64,000 nt of DNA from Streptomyces sp. ADI95-17 (GCF_003846175.1 NZ_ML123045.1:726789-790788); one strand, 5' to 3'. Positions 27,301 through 36,597 are shown, counted from the stretch's first letter. The notes: generated by a model not told the origin, from the letters alone. Translations and numbers: made by a program.

Positions 27301-28312
27301 TCAGCTCTGGGCCGTCTGGGGGCCGTCAAGCCCGGACGGACGGCCGAGGTACACCTTGTCCATGGCGACACGGGCCCGCCCCTCGCTACTCGTGCTCAGC
27401 GCCTTGATGTTCTCCCCGGCGTCCAGGAGCACGGACGCGTAGAAGTGCCGCAGGGCGTGCATCCCGTGCTCTCTCGCAGCCGTGTGGCGCTTGCCCGGCT
27501 CGGCGGGCGGAATGACGCCGGCCGCGACGAGAGCGGACTTCCACAGCCGAGTGTTGAAGTCGGTACGCCGCACCGCGCCCTTCCCGTCCGGCCGGACGAA
27601 GAGGAGGCGCTTGGTGACGGGCTTACCGTCCGGACGCGCCCACGGCAACGTCACAGCCACGGGAGCGGAGGCGGCCATATGCCTCCTCAATGCTTCAGCC
27701 ACCTGCGGGGAGAGGGGTACGTCCCGCTCCTTCTGGCGCTTGGGCAGAGCGAAACCAACTCGCCTTCTACCACCTTGACTCGGCATCCGACGTGCACCCA
27801 GCCCGTGCCGAATCGGATCGCCTCCTCTGCCAGTCCGAAGGCCTCACCCTGGCGGGGACCGCACCCCGCACCGAGGTCCACCATGGCGCGGTACTGCTCA
27901 GGCAGAGCGGCCTGCGCGGCGAAGACTCGTTCCGATGCCCAGGGCGCAACCTTCTGAGCGTTGCGGGCCGGCGCGCGCACGGTGCTCGCGCTGCAAGGGT
28001 TCTTGCGCATGTACTCGTCATCGACGGCGGCGTTGAGGATCGCTGAGACGCTGGAGAAGATGACGCGCCGGTACGAGGTAGCCGGGAGGCCAGCCACTCG
28101 CGGATGTGCTCGGGCTTGAAAGAGCCGAGAGGCCGCGGGCCGAGGTACGGCAGTGCGTGCAACCGGATCTGAGAGTTCACCGATTCCCGAGACGTCGGGT
28201 CCGAGGTCTGCGCTTTGAGCCAGCGTTCGGCGTACTCCCGGAACGTGGTCTGCGCCAACTTCGGGTCGATGTGCTGCCCGCTGTCCATATCCGCAGCCGT
28301 TTTGCTCAACCA
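27301..28312 (-). pseudogene. int: tyrosine site-specific integrase, frameshifted and catalytically deleted
   Basis: Three frames together spell an AICE/phage integrase. The SAM-like N-terminal domain (QHIDPKLAQTTFREYAERW ... HIREW) ends near 28110. A frameshift leads to the catalytic first half (AAVDDEYMRKNPC ... DLGAGCGPRQGEAFGL). A second frameshift near 27780 leads to KRQKERDVPL ... HALRHFYASVLLDAGENIKALS. There TSSEGRARVAMDKVY follows immediately; in relatives an EYLGH...YTHLMP-type segment of about 20 residues with the last catalytic His and the Tyr lies in between. The first residues are lost at the methyltransferase junction (about 28315). Its position beside attL identifies it as the element's own integrase. 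Confidence 0.82.
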
Positions 28313-28316
28313 CGGC

Positions 28317-28640
28317 TTGTCCATTGGGCTGCTCTATGACGTAGGGCAGGCATGTTCGGTCGAGCAGGTCCCGAGTAGGTCCGACGAGGTCGACGTGTTC
28401 GCCGCCCCATCCACGGGACCGGTTGGTGCCCACGGTGAGCCCGCACTTGTTCTGACAGGGCGGGGAAGCATGCACCAGGGCGTACTGCTCGATCTCACCC
28501 GTCTCGATCAGGTGGGTGAGGTGCTCCAGAGCATCGCCCCGGTGGGCGGGGAACGGGTAGCGGGGGCGGTCGGCGAGGTCCACGCCGTCAACGTCGAAGC
28601 CGGCACGGTGGTAGCCCATGGCGGCGCCGCCGGGACCCTT
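28317..28640 (-). pseudogene. DNA cytosine methyltransferase-like fragment
   Basis: About 107 codons reading GPGGAAMGYHRAGFDVDGVD, HASPPCQNK and RSRGWGGEHVDLV ... PYVIEQPNG. This matches the front of phage-type C5 methyltransferases (SAM motif I and the PPC catalytic loop), but the DLFCG start is disrupted and the frame breaks into the integrase remnant at about 28317. Non-functional. Confidence 0.65.
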
Positions 28641-28946
28641 GTGACGGCAGGCGCTGTGTCCCACACAGGTCATGTCGCTTTACGCGAGGGTCGAGAGTCC
28701 CTGTTGTGTCGCGTTGCAGCGAAGCATGTTGTCTCTTTGTCCTGCACGACTGCGTGACTGAGATCACGTCTGCGTGAGGGTGCCACGTCAGCTGGAACGA
28801 TAGGTGAAGGTGTGGGTTCTGGCACAGGGGCCTTCCGTGTAGGGGGCGTTGGGTCGATCAGTGGTGAGGACGGCCAGGGAACGTTCACGATTGCCGCTGA
28901 CGGTGAGCAGCACGATCTGTGACAGGCGCGGAGCGCCTGAGCGGCG
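28641..28946. other. non-coding stretch before the femX promoter
   Basis: No supported gene in about 300 bases. The only clear structure is a 7-bp hairpin, CAGGCGC-GGA-GCGCCTG, at 28923-28939, just before VanR box A; it could terminate transcription coming from the left. Confidence 0.5.
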
Positions 28947-28989
28947 CATATCGTTGGCGTATCGAAAAGCGGATACGCGCCGGCAACAC
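28947..28989 (+). promoter_or_regulatory. VanR box A, promoter of femX
   Basis: Contains ATATCG, then GCGTATC 9 bases on, then GATACGCG and GGCAACAC. The same order and spacing is found in boxes B, C and D. GTATC-8 bp-GATAC is an inverted repeat; ATATCG/GTATC form an 11-bp-phased direct repeat suited to an OmpR-type regulator. The femX ATG is 22 bases beyond its end. Confidence 0.8.
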
Positions 28990-29010
28990 AGGGCCGACTT
29001 GGCTGGCGTC

Positions 29011-30165
29011 ATGTCCTATCGCGAACCAGCACCCATGTCCCTCCCTGTGACGCTGAGCGTCGCGCCGATCAGCGACGCCGAGCACCTGGCCTTTGTGCGG
29101 GCGCAGCGGTCGGTGAACTTTGTGCAGACGCCGGCGTGGGGGCGGGTGAAGACGGAGTGGCGCAGTGAGTCGCTCGGATGGTTCGACGGCGTGCGGCTTG
29201 TGGGGGCGGGGCTTGTCCTTCACCGGCCGGTGCCGGGGCTGTCGCGGTTCACGCTTGCGTATCTGCCGTGGGGTCCTGACATCGACTGGTCCGGGGACAT
29301 CGGTGCGTGGCTCGACCCACTGGCGGCATATCTCAAGGCTCGCGGCGCGTTCGCGATCCGGCTGTGCCCGCCAGTGCGGACGCACACCTGGGATGCGGCG
29401 CAGGTCAAGGACGGCGTGGCCGATCCGGGGGCGCGGCGGCTGACCGAGCTCCCTGATGGGCAGGTCGATCCGGTCGGTGCCGAGGTGAGCCGACGGCTGC
29501 GGGCGGCCGGCTGGCTGCCGCAGAGCCCTGAGGACGGGTTCGGTGCCGGGCAGCCGCAGTTCACGTACGAGGTGCCGCTGGCGGGACGGTCCGAGGACGA
29601 CGTCCTGAAGGGCATGAACCAGCAGTGGCGCCGCAACATCAAGAAGGCCGCGAAGGCGGGGGGCGAGGTCACGGTCGGTGGTGCGTCGGACCTCGCGGCG
29701 TTCCACGAGCTCTACGTACACACCGCCGCCCGCGACAGATTCACGCCGCGGCCGTTGGCGTACTTCGAGACGATGTTCGCGGAGTTGAGCGCCGAGGATC
29801 CCGAGCGGATCGCGCTCTATCTGGCGTGCCACGAGGGCGAGTTGGTGGCTGCGACGATCCTGGTGCGGGTCGGCGGACACTCCTGGTACGTGTACGGCGC
29901 CTCCTCGACGGCCAAGCGTGAGGTGCGGGGTTCCAACGCGTGCCAGTGGGCGATGATCCGCGATTCACTGGCGGCGGGCTGCGACGTGTACGACCTGCGG
30001 GGCATCACGCCGACGCTCGACACCGCTGATCCGCATGTGGGCCTGATCCGGTTCAAGGTCGGCACCGGGGGGCGGGCGGTGCGGTACGTCGGGGAGTGGG
30101 ATCTGCCGCTGCGACCGCTGGTCTACCGTGCCTTCGACCTGTACATGCGGCGGCGCGGGCGCTGA
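29011..30165 (+). CDS. vanK: FemX/VanK-type peptidyltransferase for cell-wall bridge
   Basis: 384 residues of the Fem family, two GNAT-like domains: NFVQTPAWGRVKTEW near the N-terminus, MNQQWRRNIKKAAKAGGE before the coiled helical arm, and the C-terminal GSNACQWAMIRDS ... DLRG ... LIRFKVGTGGRAVRYVGEWDLPL. Fem enzymes use aminoacyl-tRNA to add the interpeptide bridge. VanK of S. coelicolor is a Fem enzyme needed to add Gly to stems ending in D-Lac. The VanR-type box upstream and the neighbouring vanHAX support that role. Start at the ATG at 29011; an in-frame ATG at 29035 is an alternative. The ribosome binding site is weak at both. Confidence 0.85.
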   Translation: MSYREPAPMSLPVTLSVAPISDAEHLAFVRAQRSVNFVQTPAWGRVKTEWRSESLGWFDGVRLVGAGLVLHRPVPGLSRFTLAYLPWGPDIDWSGDIGAWLDPLAAYLKARGAFAIRLCPPVRTHTWDAAQVKDGVADPGARRLTELPDGQVDPVGAEVSRRLRAAGWLPQSPEDGFGAGQPQFTYEVPLAGRSEDDVLKGMNQQWRRNIKKAAKAGGEVTVGGASDLAAFHELYVHTAARDRFTPRPLAYFETMFAELSAEDPERIALYLACHEGELVAATILVRVGGHSWYVYGASSTAKREVRGSNACQWAMIRDSLAAGCDVYDLRGITPTLDTADPHVGLIRFKVGTGGRAVRYVGEWDLPLRPLVYRAFDLYMRRRGR

Positions 30166-30180
30166 GCCCGCGCCGCACGG

Positions 30181-31542
30181 TTACCCGAGTGCGGAGGCCA
30201 CCTCGTCGAGGCGGGCGCCGCGCGACGCCTTGACGAGGACGACGTCACCGTCGGTAAGGATCTCGTGCAGCCAGGCTGCGGCCGCTTGGTTGTTGGGGAA
30301 CGCGACCGCCCGCGCCCCTGCGGCGTCGGCGACGGGACGGGCGGTTTCGCCGACGACGGCCACCAGGTCGGCGTGTGCGGCCGCGTACTCGCCCACCGCT
30401 CGGTGTTCGGCCTCGCTGTCGGCGCCGAGTTCGAGCATCGCGCCGAGTACGGCGATACGGCGCCGGCCCGAGATCGCGGCGAGCGTGTCCAGGGCGGCTC
30501 GGGTGGAGTCGGGGTTGGCGTTGTAGGAGTCGTTGAGCAGGGTCGCGCCGCAGGCGAGGGTGCGCAACTCCATGCGCCATTTGGACAGTGAGGCGGTGCT
30601 GAGGGCCACTGCCGAGGTGATCAGGGGGATGCCGGCTGCGAGTCCCGCCGCGGCGGCGGCCGCCGCGTTGAGTGCCTGGTGGGCGCCCACGAGCGGCAGC
30701 GCGACACGGGCCGAGGCGCCGGAGGTGCGCAGCGTGAAGGTCGCCCGGCCCAGGCGGTCGAGGACCAGGTCCTGGACACGCACGTCGGCGTGTTCGGCGC
30801 GGCCGAAAGTCAGGACCGGCCCGTCGGTCAGCGCACGCATCGCGACGACGCGGGGGTCGTCGGCGTTGAGGACGGCGGTGCCGCCGGGTGCGAGGCCGCG
30901 CACGAGTTCGCCCTTGGTCCGTGCGATGGCCGCGCGCGAGCCGAACTCCCCGATGTGGGCCTGGCCGACATTGAGCACGACCGCGATGTCGGGTGCGACC
31001 AGGCCGGTGAGGTGGGCGATGTCGCCGACGTGGCGGGCGCCCATTTCGAGGGCGAGGAAACGGGTGTGCGCGTCGGCGCGCAGCATGGTCAGGGGCACGC
31101 CGAGCTCGTTGTTGCACGAACCGTGTGTGGCGACGGTCGGCCCGGCGCCCGAAAGGACCACGGACAGCAGATCCTTGGTGCTGGTCTTGCCTTGTGAGCC
31201 CGTCACCGCGACGACGGTCAGCCGCTCGCGCAGCCGGGCCACGGAGCGGGCGGCGAGTGTCTGCAATGCGGCCGGTACGTCGTCGACGACGACGGTGGGC
31301 AGCGATGTCGGCCGCGAGCCGAGCACGGCGGTCGCACGGGTGCCGCCGGCGTAATCGTGGCCGTCGACGCGCTCACCGGCCATGGCGACGAACAGACCGC
31401 CCGGTTCACCGTGCCGGCTGTCGAGGACGGCCGGCGCACTCACTGTGACGGTCGCATCCCCCGTGACCCGGCCGCCGACGAGCGCGGCGATCTCGGCGAG
31501 GGAAAGGGGGTGCAGGGCGAGGGATGGCTGGCTCTGAGTCAT
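30181..31542 (-). CDS. murF: MurF: UDP-MurNAc-tripeptide--dipeptide ligase, resistance-linked
   Basis: 453 residues. ATP loop [14 protein letters not shown], then [40 protein letters not shown] and [19 protein letters not shown], all Mur ligase landmarks. It would join the depsipeptide D-Ala-D-Lac made by VanA to the muramyl tripeptide. A second MurF beside vanHAX is known from teicoplanin-type glycopeptide producers and related resistance loci. It has its own VanR-type box (31563-31607) although it follows vanX on the same strand, 153 bases downstream. Confidence 0.92.
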   Translation of the reverse strand: MTQSQPSLALHPLSLAEIAALVGGRVTGDATVTVSAPAVLDSRHGEPGGLFVAMAGERVDGHDYAGGTRATAVLGSRPTSLPTVVVDDVPAALQTLAARSVARLRERLTVVAVTGSQGKTSTKDLLSVVLSGAGPTVATHGSCNNELGVPLTMLRADAHTRFLALEMGARHVGDIAHLTGLVAPDIAVVLNVGQAHIGEFGSRAAIARTKGELVRGLAPGGTAVLNADDPRVVAMRALTDGPVLTFGRAEHADVRVQDLVLDRLGRATFTLRTSGASARVALPLVGAHQALNAAAAAAAGLAAGIPLITSAVALSTASLSKWRMELRTLACGATLLNDSYNANPDSTRAALDTLAAISGRRRIAVLGAMLELGADSEAEHRAVGEYAAAHADLVAVVGETARPVADAAGARAVAFPNNQAAAAWLHEILTDGDVVLVKASRGARLDEVASALG

Positions 31543-31562
31543 GGCTCCAGTGAAAGCGGCGG

Positions 31563-31607
31563 GTTGTTGCCGACGCGTATGCGGTTCTCGATACGTCGGC
31601 GATACGT
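31563..31607 (-). promoter_or_regulatory. VanR box B, promoter of murF
   Basis: On the reverse strand: ACGTATCG, GACGTATC, GCATACGCG, GGCAAC in the common order. 21 bases separate it from the murF ATG, the same as for femX and vanH. Confidence 0.8.
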
Positions 31608-31695
31608 GGTGGGTTCTGGCGGGGTGCTCGCCCTGGCCGCTCGGTATCGGAGGACGGGCTGCGGCTCCGGTTGGACCGCCGGAGCCGCGCTGTAT

Positions 31696-32319
31696 TCATC
31701 CCAGACTCACCTGTGTGATCGGAAAGTCGAAGTAGGTGTCCGGGTAGGGCTCGTCCGTGAGTGTGTAATGCCACCACTCGCAGGCGTAGGAGCTGAATCC
31801 GCTGGTCTCCATGATTGAGCGAAGACGCCTGCGGCTGTCCGCCGCGGCCCGCGGGATTCCTTCCGCTCCGTGGTGCGAGACCGAGTCCATCAGATCGTGG
31901 TCGCCACCCATGGCGGCGAGGTCGCCGCTGTCCAGGTGGTACAGCGTCAGGTCGACGGTACTGCCGCGGCTGTGGCCCGACTTGGCGGCCACGTATCCTT
32001 TCTCGAACATCTCGGGCCGGTCGATATTGGGGTAGTGGCGCTGCTTGGTGCGGCCGTCCTCCGGCTGCTCCGACCAGCGCAGGAAAGAGTCCACGGCACG
32101 TTGCGGGCGGTAGCCGTCCCAGAGAAGCAGGCCGAATCCGTGCGAGGCCGCCTCTTCTCGGGCGCTCTGCAATGCCGCACACAGAGCCCTGGTACCGACG
32201 ATGCGATTGGCCAGGTATCCGTCGACCGGTTTTCCGGTGAAGTTGTCCCAGGTGGCGTACTTGGCGTCCCAGCGGACTCCGGGCATGAACTCGTCCATGA
32301 AGACGAAGTCGTTACGCAT
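31696..32319 (-). CDS. vanX: D-Ala-D-Ala dipeptidase VanX
   Basis: 207 residues. Zinc ligands and catalytic residues are visible in SGHSRGSTVDLTL (His, Asp) and CEWWHYTL (Glu, His), with GLLLWDGYRPQRAVD, the conserved Arg loop. It hydrolyses free D-Ala-D-Ala in the cytoplasm so that only D-Ala-D-Lac enters the wall; it acts on dipeptides, not on the pentapeptide. Its ATG overlaps the end of vanA by 8 bases, showing coupled translation. Confidence 0.95.
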   Translation of the reverse strand: MRNDFVFMDEFMPGVRWDAKYATWDNFTGKPVDGYLANRIVGTRALCAALQSAREEAASHGFGLLLWDGYRPQRAVDSFLRWSEQPEDGRTKQRHYPNIDRPEMFEKGYVAAKSGHSRGSTVDLTLYHLDSGDLAAMGGDHDLMDSVSHHGAEGIPRAAADSRRRLRSIMETSGFSSYACEWWHYTLTDEPYPDTYFDFPITQVSLG

Positions 32320-33382
32320 CGGCCTGCTCCGTCGAAGGCAGGGACCGGGCGAGCGCCCCGGTCACCAGACGGTCGATCACTTCGGACAGCGGAACCCCGG
32401 CGGCGGCCATCATCCTCGGATAACGGCTGTAGGAGGTCATGCCGGGGAACGTGTTGACCTCGTTGAGGACGACCTGTCCGTCCTCCTTGAGGAACAGGTC
32501 CACGCGGGCGAGGCCGTTGCAGCCCAGGGCGCGGTAGACGGCCTTCGCCACTTCCTGGGCGCGTGTCCGGGATTCAGCCGGAATATCGGCGGGGACAATC
32601 GGCGTCGAATTGTCGGAGCCGGTCTCGGGTTCGTCCTCCTGGTGGATCCGGAAGAAGCCGTGGGACAGGGCGATGCGGTCAACTTCCCCCGCGATCAGGT
32701 CCGTTCCGCCGCCCAGGATGGCGCATCCCACCTCGCTGCCGACGACCGCCTCCTCGACCAGGACTTTCGTGTCGTACCGCCGGGCGACCTCCAGCGCGGC
32801 CGGCAGTTCTTCCGCATGCGCCACCTTGCTGACCCCGAAGGACGATCCCGAGCGGGCCGGCTTCACAAAGACGGGATAGGTGAGCCGGCCGGCGTCGATG
32901 TCCTCGCCCGCCGCGACCGTCCAGAAATTCGGCGTGGCGATTCCGGCGCCGGCGGCGACGACGTAAGCGAGGGACTTGTCCATGCCCAACGCGGAACTCT
33001 GCACGTCGCAGCCCACGTACGGGATTCCGGACAGTTCGAGCAGGCCCTGAATCGCGCCGTCCTCCCCGAGTTTGCCGTGCAGCACGGGCACCACGACATC
33101 CAGGCCGACCGTCTCGTACTTCCCCTCATCGAGGACGAGCAGTCCGCGCACATCGCGGTCCGGGGACAGCACGGCGGACCGGTACGCGACGCCGCTTTCC
33201 CAGTCCGCGGCGGGGCCCTCGCAGAGTTTCCAGGCGCCGCTGCGCGTGATCCCGATGAAGTACGGCTCGTACTTGTCCGGGTCGAGGTTCCGCGCGATCT
33301 CCTGCGCGGACTTGATGGAGATGGGGTGCTCCTCCGAGCAGCCTCCGAAGAGGATTCCGACCTGAAGCTTTGCCTTAGGCAT
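32312..33382 (-). CDS. vanA: D-alanine--D-lactate ligase VanA
   Basis: 356 residues, ATP-grasp. GILFGGCSEEHPISIKSA at the N-terminus, VVPVLHGKLGEDGAIQGLLE, GMDKSLAYVVAAGAGI, FVKPARSGSSFGVSKV, and LNEVNTFPGMTSYSRYPRM with the magnesium ligands. The omega loop reads FFRIHQEDEPETGSDN: the His replaces the Tyr of housekeeping D-Ala-D-Ala ligases and is the mark of D-lactate selectivity. Overlaps vanH by 8 bases. Its product loses one hydrogen bond to vancomycin and so gives resistance. Confidence 0.95.
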   Translation of the reverse strand: MPKAKLQVGILFGGCSEEHPISIKSAQEIARNLDPDKYEPYFIGITRSGAWKLCEGPAADWESGVAYRSAVLSPDRDVRGLLVLDEGKYETVGLDVVVPVLHGKLGEDGAIQGLLELSGIPYVGCDVQSSALGMDKSLAYVVAAGAGIATPNFWTVAAGEDIDAGRLTYPVFVKPARSGSSFGVSKVAHAEELPAALEVARRYDTKVLVEEAVVGSEVGCAILGGGTDLIAGEVDRIALSHGFFRIHQEDEPETGSDNSTPIVPADIPAESRTRAQEVAKAVYRALGCNGLARVDLFLKEDGQVVLNEVNTFPGMTSYSRYPRMMAAAGVPLSEVIDRLVTGALARSLPSTEQADA

Positions 33383-34352
33383 GCTGATTCCTGCTTTCGA
33401 ATTCCAGGCAGTTGCTGATCGATTTCTCGACCGTGTCGCTCAGGGCACGGTTCGTGAAATACGCGGTGTGCGGGCTGATGAACGCGTTCGGCATTTCCTG
33501 CAGCCGCAGCAGTGGCTTGCTGTCGATGGGCGTGTTCCGTCGGTCGGCGTAGAACACGCCTTCCTCGCCCTCGACGACGTCAAGGGCGACACCGCCCAGA
33601 CGCCCGTCCTCCAGCGCCTCGACCAGCGCGGCCGTGTCGATGAGGGCGCCACGCCCGGTGTTGACCACAAACGCGCCGAGTTTCATCCGCTGGATGCGCT
33701 CACGGTCGAGGAGGTGGTGCGTCTCGGCGTTGAGTGGCGCATGGAGCGTGACGACGTCGCTCGACCTCAGCAGTTCATCAAGCGACACCTCGTCGCCGGA
33801 GTCGCCGGCGCGATTTCCGTACGCCAATATCCGGCATCCGAAGGCGCGGAGCCTTTCCATGACGGCCGTGCCGATGCGCCCCGTTCCGACCACGCCGACG
33901 GTCAGGTCGCGCAGTTCCTTCCCCCGTACGTCGTGCAGCCGGTAGTCGTGCACATCCGCGCGGCGGACGGTGGACTTGGCGTGGCGCACCGCCATCAGCA
34001 GCATCATCACCGTGTAGTCGGCGACGCCATCGGGGGAATAGCAGACGTTCCCGACGGAAATGCCGATGCGGCCCGCATAATCCACGTCGATGTGGTCGTA
34101 TCCGATGCTTCTTGTGGAGATGTAGGAGACACCGACTCGACTCAGCGCACGAAGTGTCGCCGAGGAGATCCGGGTCTTGTGTCCGACGCTGACGCACCGG
34201 TTCCCGGATGCCAGGTGGACGTCATCCTCCGACACCGCGGATTCTGTGATCGTCAGTGTCACTCCGAATCGGGGCGCCAGCTCACGGAACCGTTCGGCTT
34301 CGTCCCGCTCGCATCCGAAAGCGGTGATTCCCACTGGTTCGCTGTAGGTCAT
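33375..34352 (-). CDS. vanH: D-lactate dehydrogenase VanH
   Basis: 325 residues. Reduces pyruvate to D-lactate for VanA. D-2-hydroxyacid dehydrogenase signatures: VGVVGTGRIGTAVMERLRAFG (NAD site), VVTLHAPLNAETHHLL, MKLGAFVVNTGRGALIDTAAL, GGVALDVVEGEEGVF and ISPHTAYFT (catalytic His). First gene of vanHAX; starts 22 bases after VanR box C. Confidence 0.95.
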   Translation of the reverse strand: MTYSEPVGITAFGCERDEAERFRELAPRFGVTLTITESAVSEDDVHLASGNRCVSVGHKTRISSATLRALSRVGVSYISTRSIGYDHIDVDYAGRIGISVGNVCYSPDGVADYTVMMLLMAVRHAKSTVRRADVHDYRLHDVRGKELRDLTVGVVGTGRIGTAVMERLRAFGCRILAYGNRAGDSGDEVSLDELLRSSDVVTLHAPLNAETHHLLDRERIQRMKLGAFVVNTGRGALIDTAALVEALEDGRLGGVALDVVEGEEGVFYADRRNTPIDSKPLLRLQEMPNAFISPHTAYFTNRALSDTVEKSISNCLEFESRNQHA

Positions 34353-34373
34353 GCCTCCATTCAAGGAAACCGA

Positions 34374-34417
34374 GTGTTGCCAGCGCGTATGCAGTTTTTG
34401 ATACGCTGCCGATACGT
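34374..34417 (-). promoter_or_regulatory. VanR box C, promoter of vanHAX
   Basis: Reverse strand order: ACGTATCG, CAGCGTATCAAAAA, GCATACGCG, TGGCAACAC. The spacing to the ATG is 22 bases. It is closest in sequence to box D read on the plus strand. Confidence 0.82.
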
Positions 34418-34426
34418 TGTCAGCCC

Positions 34427-34627
34427 CCTTTGCCGGCCCGCGCGGTGTTCGCCGAGCAGGCCGCCAGCCGGTCGCGGTGGCTGTTCGCGGTGAACGGCGC
34501 CACCCCGGCAAGCCGGGCCATGTCGGCGGCCGTCCAGACGCGGCCGTCGAGCAGGGCTAGGCACATGGCGGCGTTGGTGCGATCCGTGGGGAGGGCACCC
34601 AAGGAGACCAGGCCGGGCTCTTCGTGA
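34427..34627 (-). pseudogene. ArsR family regulator, 3' truncated
   Basis: Codons spell LGALPTDRTNAAMCLALLD, then RVWTAADMARLAGVAPFTAN and HRDRLAACS, a recognisable ArsR winged-helix N-terminus. The reading ends where the vanH promoter box begins, so the C-terminal half is missing: a junction scar of the van insertion or a deletion. Confidence 0.68.
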
Positions 34628-34712
34628 AGGTGTCGGTGCTGGTCACCCGGCCATAGTCGGCGGGCGACGCTTCGACGCCGGCCGAGGGGCCCTGACCTCA
34701 GCGTCCTGGCCT

Positions 34713-35270
34713 ATGACGGACGAAACCCACCGTGCGATCCGGCCGAGAGCATCCTGTACTTCGGCATGCTCGTGGTTCTGTTGACCACCGAGAACGACGA
34801 CGAAGCCGCCAACATCGCCCCGATCTCCTCCGCTTGGGTCCTGGGCCAGAACGTGGTCCTTGGCCTCGGCGTTGCGAGCCGGACGCCGCGCAACCTCGCC
34901 GTACGCCCGAGCTGGTGCTCAACGTCGCCGTGCCGGACCTCTGGGAACAGGTGGAGCGCCGTGTCCCGCTCACCGGGGTCGACCCGGGGCCGGAGAGTAG
35001 GCGCGTGGTGTACCGGCACGAACCCGACAAGTTCGCGCCGCAGGCTTCACCCCCTCCGACGTCGATCTCGTGGCCCCGCCACGCGTCACTGAGTACGTCC
35101 TACAGCTGGAGGCGTGCGCCTGCGCCCTCGCCGGGTGCGGAGGGCGGTTGCTTCAGTGTCGAGTGTGAGACGCCGCGCGTCCATGCCGCCTCCCGGGGTC
35201 TGGAACCCGCCGATTGACAACTTCCGCCACTACCACGGCCTCTCCGCCGAGGTCGGACACGGCGTCCTGA
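34713..35270 (+). pseudogene. flavin reductase-like (FMN split-barrel) gene, multiply frameshifted
   Basis: The ATG at 34713 begins MTDETHRAIRP. A frameshift leads to SILYFGMLVVLLTTENDDE, ANIAPISSAW and LGLGVASRTPRNL; another gives ELVLNVAVPDLWEQVERRVP, EPDKFAPQ and further pieces to WNPPIDNFRHYHGLSAEV near 35265. This matches the flavin-reductase-like FMN-binding family. It is divergent from the ArsR remnant by 85 bases, a pairing seen in Streptomyces. Confidence 0.62.
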
Positions 35271-35284
35271 AGGCCGGAACGGCG

Positions 35285-35490
35285 TACGTCAGCCACGGCA
35301 CGGACAGCCCGCGCAGCTGGCGGAGCGGCTGGCCGGAGCACGCCTCTCGGGATCGCGCTCGTTGCCCGGCTTCGACCAGGATCTGCTGGGCCGGGCCCGC
35401 TTCTACAAGAATGCTCACGATGCCGCGCAGCACGCGTGGGACATCCGGCGGATCTCGGCGTACGTCGACACGGCCGCACCGCCCGCATAG
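35285..35490 (+). pseudogene. unidentified C-terminal gene fragment
   Basis: An open frame ending with TAG at 35490 reads QPAQLAERLAGARLSG, LPGFDQDLLGRARFYKNA and AAQHAWDIRRISAYVD. It looks like real protein coding but has no start and I cannot place the family. It may be the tail of the preceding decayed gene. Confidence 0.4.
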
Positions 35491-35505
35491 TCGGCGGGGC
35501 GCATA

Positions 35506-36597
35506 TCACGACCGCGGGGACATGCGTGCGGGCAGTTCCACCGTGATGCGCAGGCCGCCGGTGTCGCGCGGGGTGAGGGTGAGGGTGCCGTCGTGTGCGC
35601 GAGTGATGGATGTGACGATGGCCAAGCCGAGGCCGACGCCCGTCTGGTTGGCGTGGATGCGCTCGGTGCCCCTCTGGAATGGTTCGGTGAGCGTCGAGAC
35701 CAGGTGTGGAGGCAGTTTCTCGCCGGTGTTTTCGACCGTGAGTATCACGGTGCCGGAGTGGACGCCGGTAGTGACCCACACCCTGCCCTGTTCAGACAGA
35801 TTGTGGACGATCGCGTTGTGCACGAGGTTCATGGTCAGTTGCAGCAGGAGCGCCGGCGATCCGCTCGCGGGGGTGATGTCGCTGCGGGTCTCGATGGTGA
35901 CGCCGTTCTTTTCCGCGAGGGGGAGCAGCGTTTCGGTGGCTTCTTCCGCCATGAGGGACAGGTCGACCTGTTCGCGGGTGAAGGATCGCTGGTCGGCTCG
36001 GCTGAGCAAGAGCAACGCTTCAGTGAGGTCGATCGCTCGGGTATTGACAGCTTGGAGGCGGCCGAGGACTTCGCCGGTGTCGTGTGATGGATCGGTGCGG
36101 GCCACGTCGAGAAGTGACTTCGAGATGGCCAGCGGGGTGCGTAGTTCGTGCGAGGCGTTTGCCGCGAATCTCTGCTGCTCGGCGACGTGTGCTTCAAGCC
36201 GTGCGAGCATCGCGTCGAAGGCGTCGGCAAGTTCGCGGAACTCGTCCTGGCGGCCCGGCATCTGGATACGGTGCGAGAGCGATCCCGTAGCGGCCGTGCG
36301 GGTAGCGTTGGTGATGCGAGCCAGGGGGGCGAGCATACGACCGGCGAGGATCCATCCTCCCAGGAGGCCGAACACGAGGAGGAACACCATTACTGCGGCT
36401 GCCGTTGGCGCGAAACCCTGCACGAAGTCGATGACCGGGTTTCTTTTCCATGCCCCCTCTTCGTTGGTTTGCAACCACCCCTGTCGCAGGAGGAACACTC
36501 CTGCGGCGGCGAGCGCCAAGGCACCGGCGAGCATGAGGAATCCGGCGTAGCTGAGGGTGAGCTTGAGGCGGACACTCAATCCAGGCGCTCTATCCAT
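35506..36597 (-). CDS. vanS: glycopeptide sensor histidine kinase VanS
   Basis: 363 residues from the ATG at 36597. Two transmembrane helices (about 10-35 and 62-85) with a short external loop, a HAMP segment, phosphoacceptor FAANASHELRTPLAI (His), N-box MNLVHNAIVHN, and G-box TGVGLGLAIV. The short-loop architecture is that of the actinobacterial VanS. Without drug it acts as a phosphatase on VanR; with glycopeptide present it phosphorylates VanR. Its start overlaps the vanR stop by 8 bases with GGAGG inside vanR. Confidence 0.9.
   Translation of the reverse strand: MDRAPGLSVRLKLTLSYAGFLMLAGALALAAAGVFLLRQGWLQTNEEGAWKRNPVIDFVQGFAPTAAAVMVFLLVFGLLGGWILAGRMLAPLARITNATRTAATGSLSHRIQMPGRQDEFRELADAFDAMLARLEAHVAEQQRFAANASHELRTPLAISKSLLDVARTDPSHDTGEVLGRLQAVNTRAIDLTEALLLLSRADQRSFTREQVDLSLMAEEATETLLPLAEKNGVTIETRSDITPASGSPALLLQLTMNLVHNAIVHNLSEQGRVWVTTGVHSGTVILTVENTGEKLPPHLVSTLTEPFQRGTERIHANQTGVGLGLAIVTSITRAHDGTLTLTPRDTGGLRITVELPARMSPRS

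Noticed and set aside
32312..33382. Housekeeping D-Ala-D-Ala ligase
   Set aside because: The omega loop has RIHQE with His in place of the usual Tyr, and the gene overlaps vanH and vanX.
35114..36550. 478-residue forward ORF opposite vanS
   Set aside because: Antisense frame; vanS has all kinase motifs and coupling to vanR.
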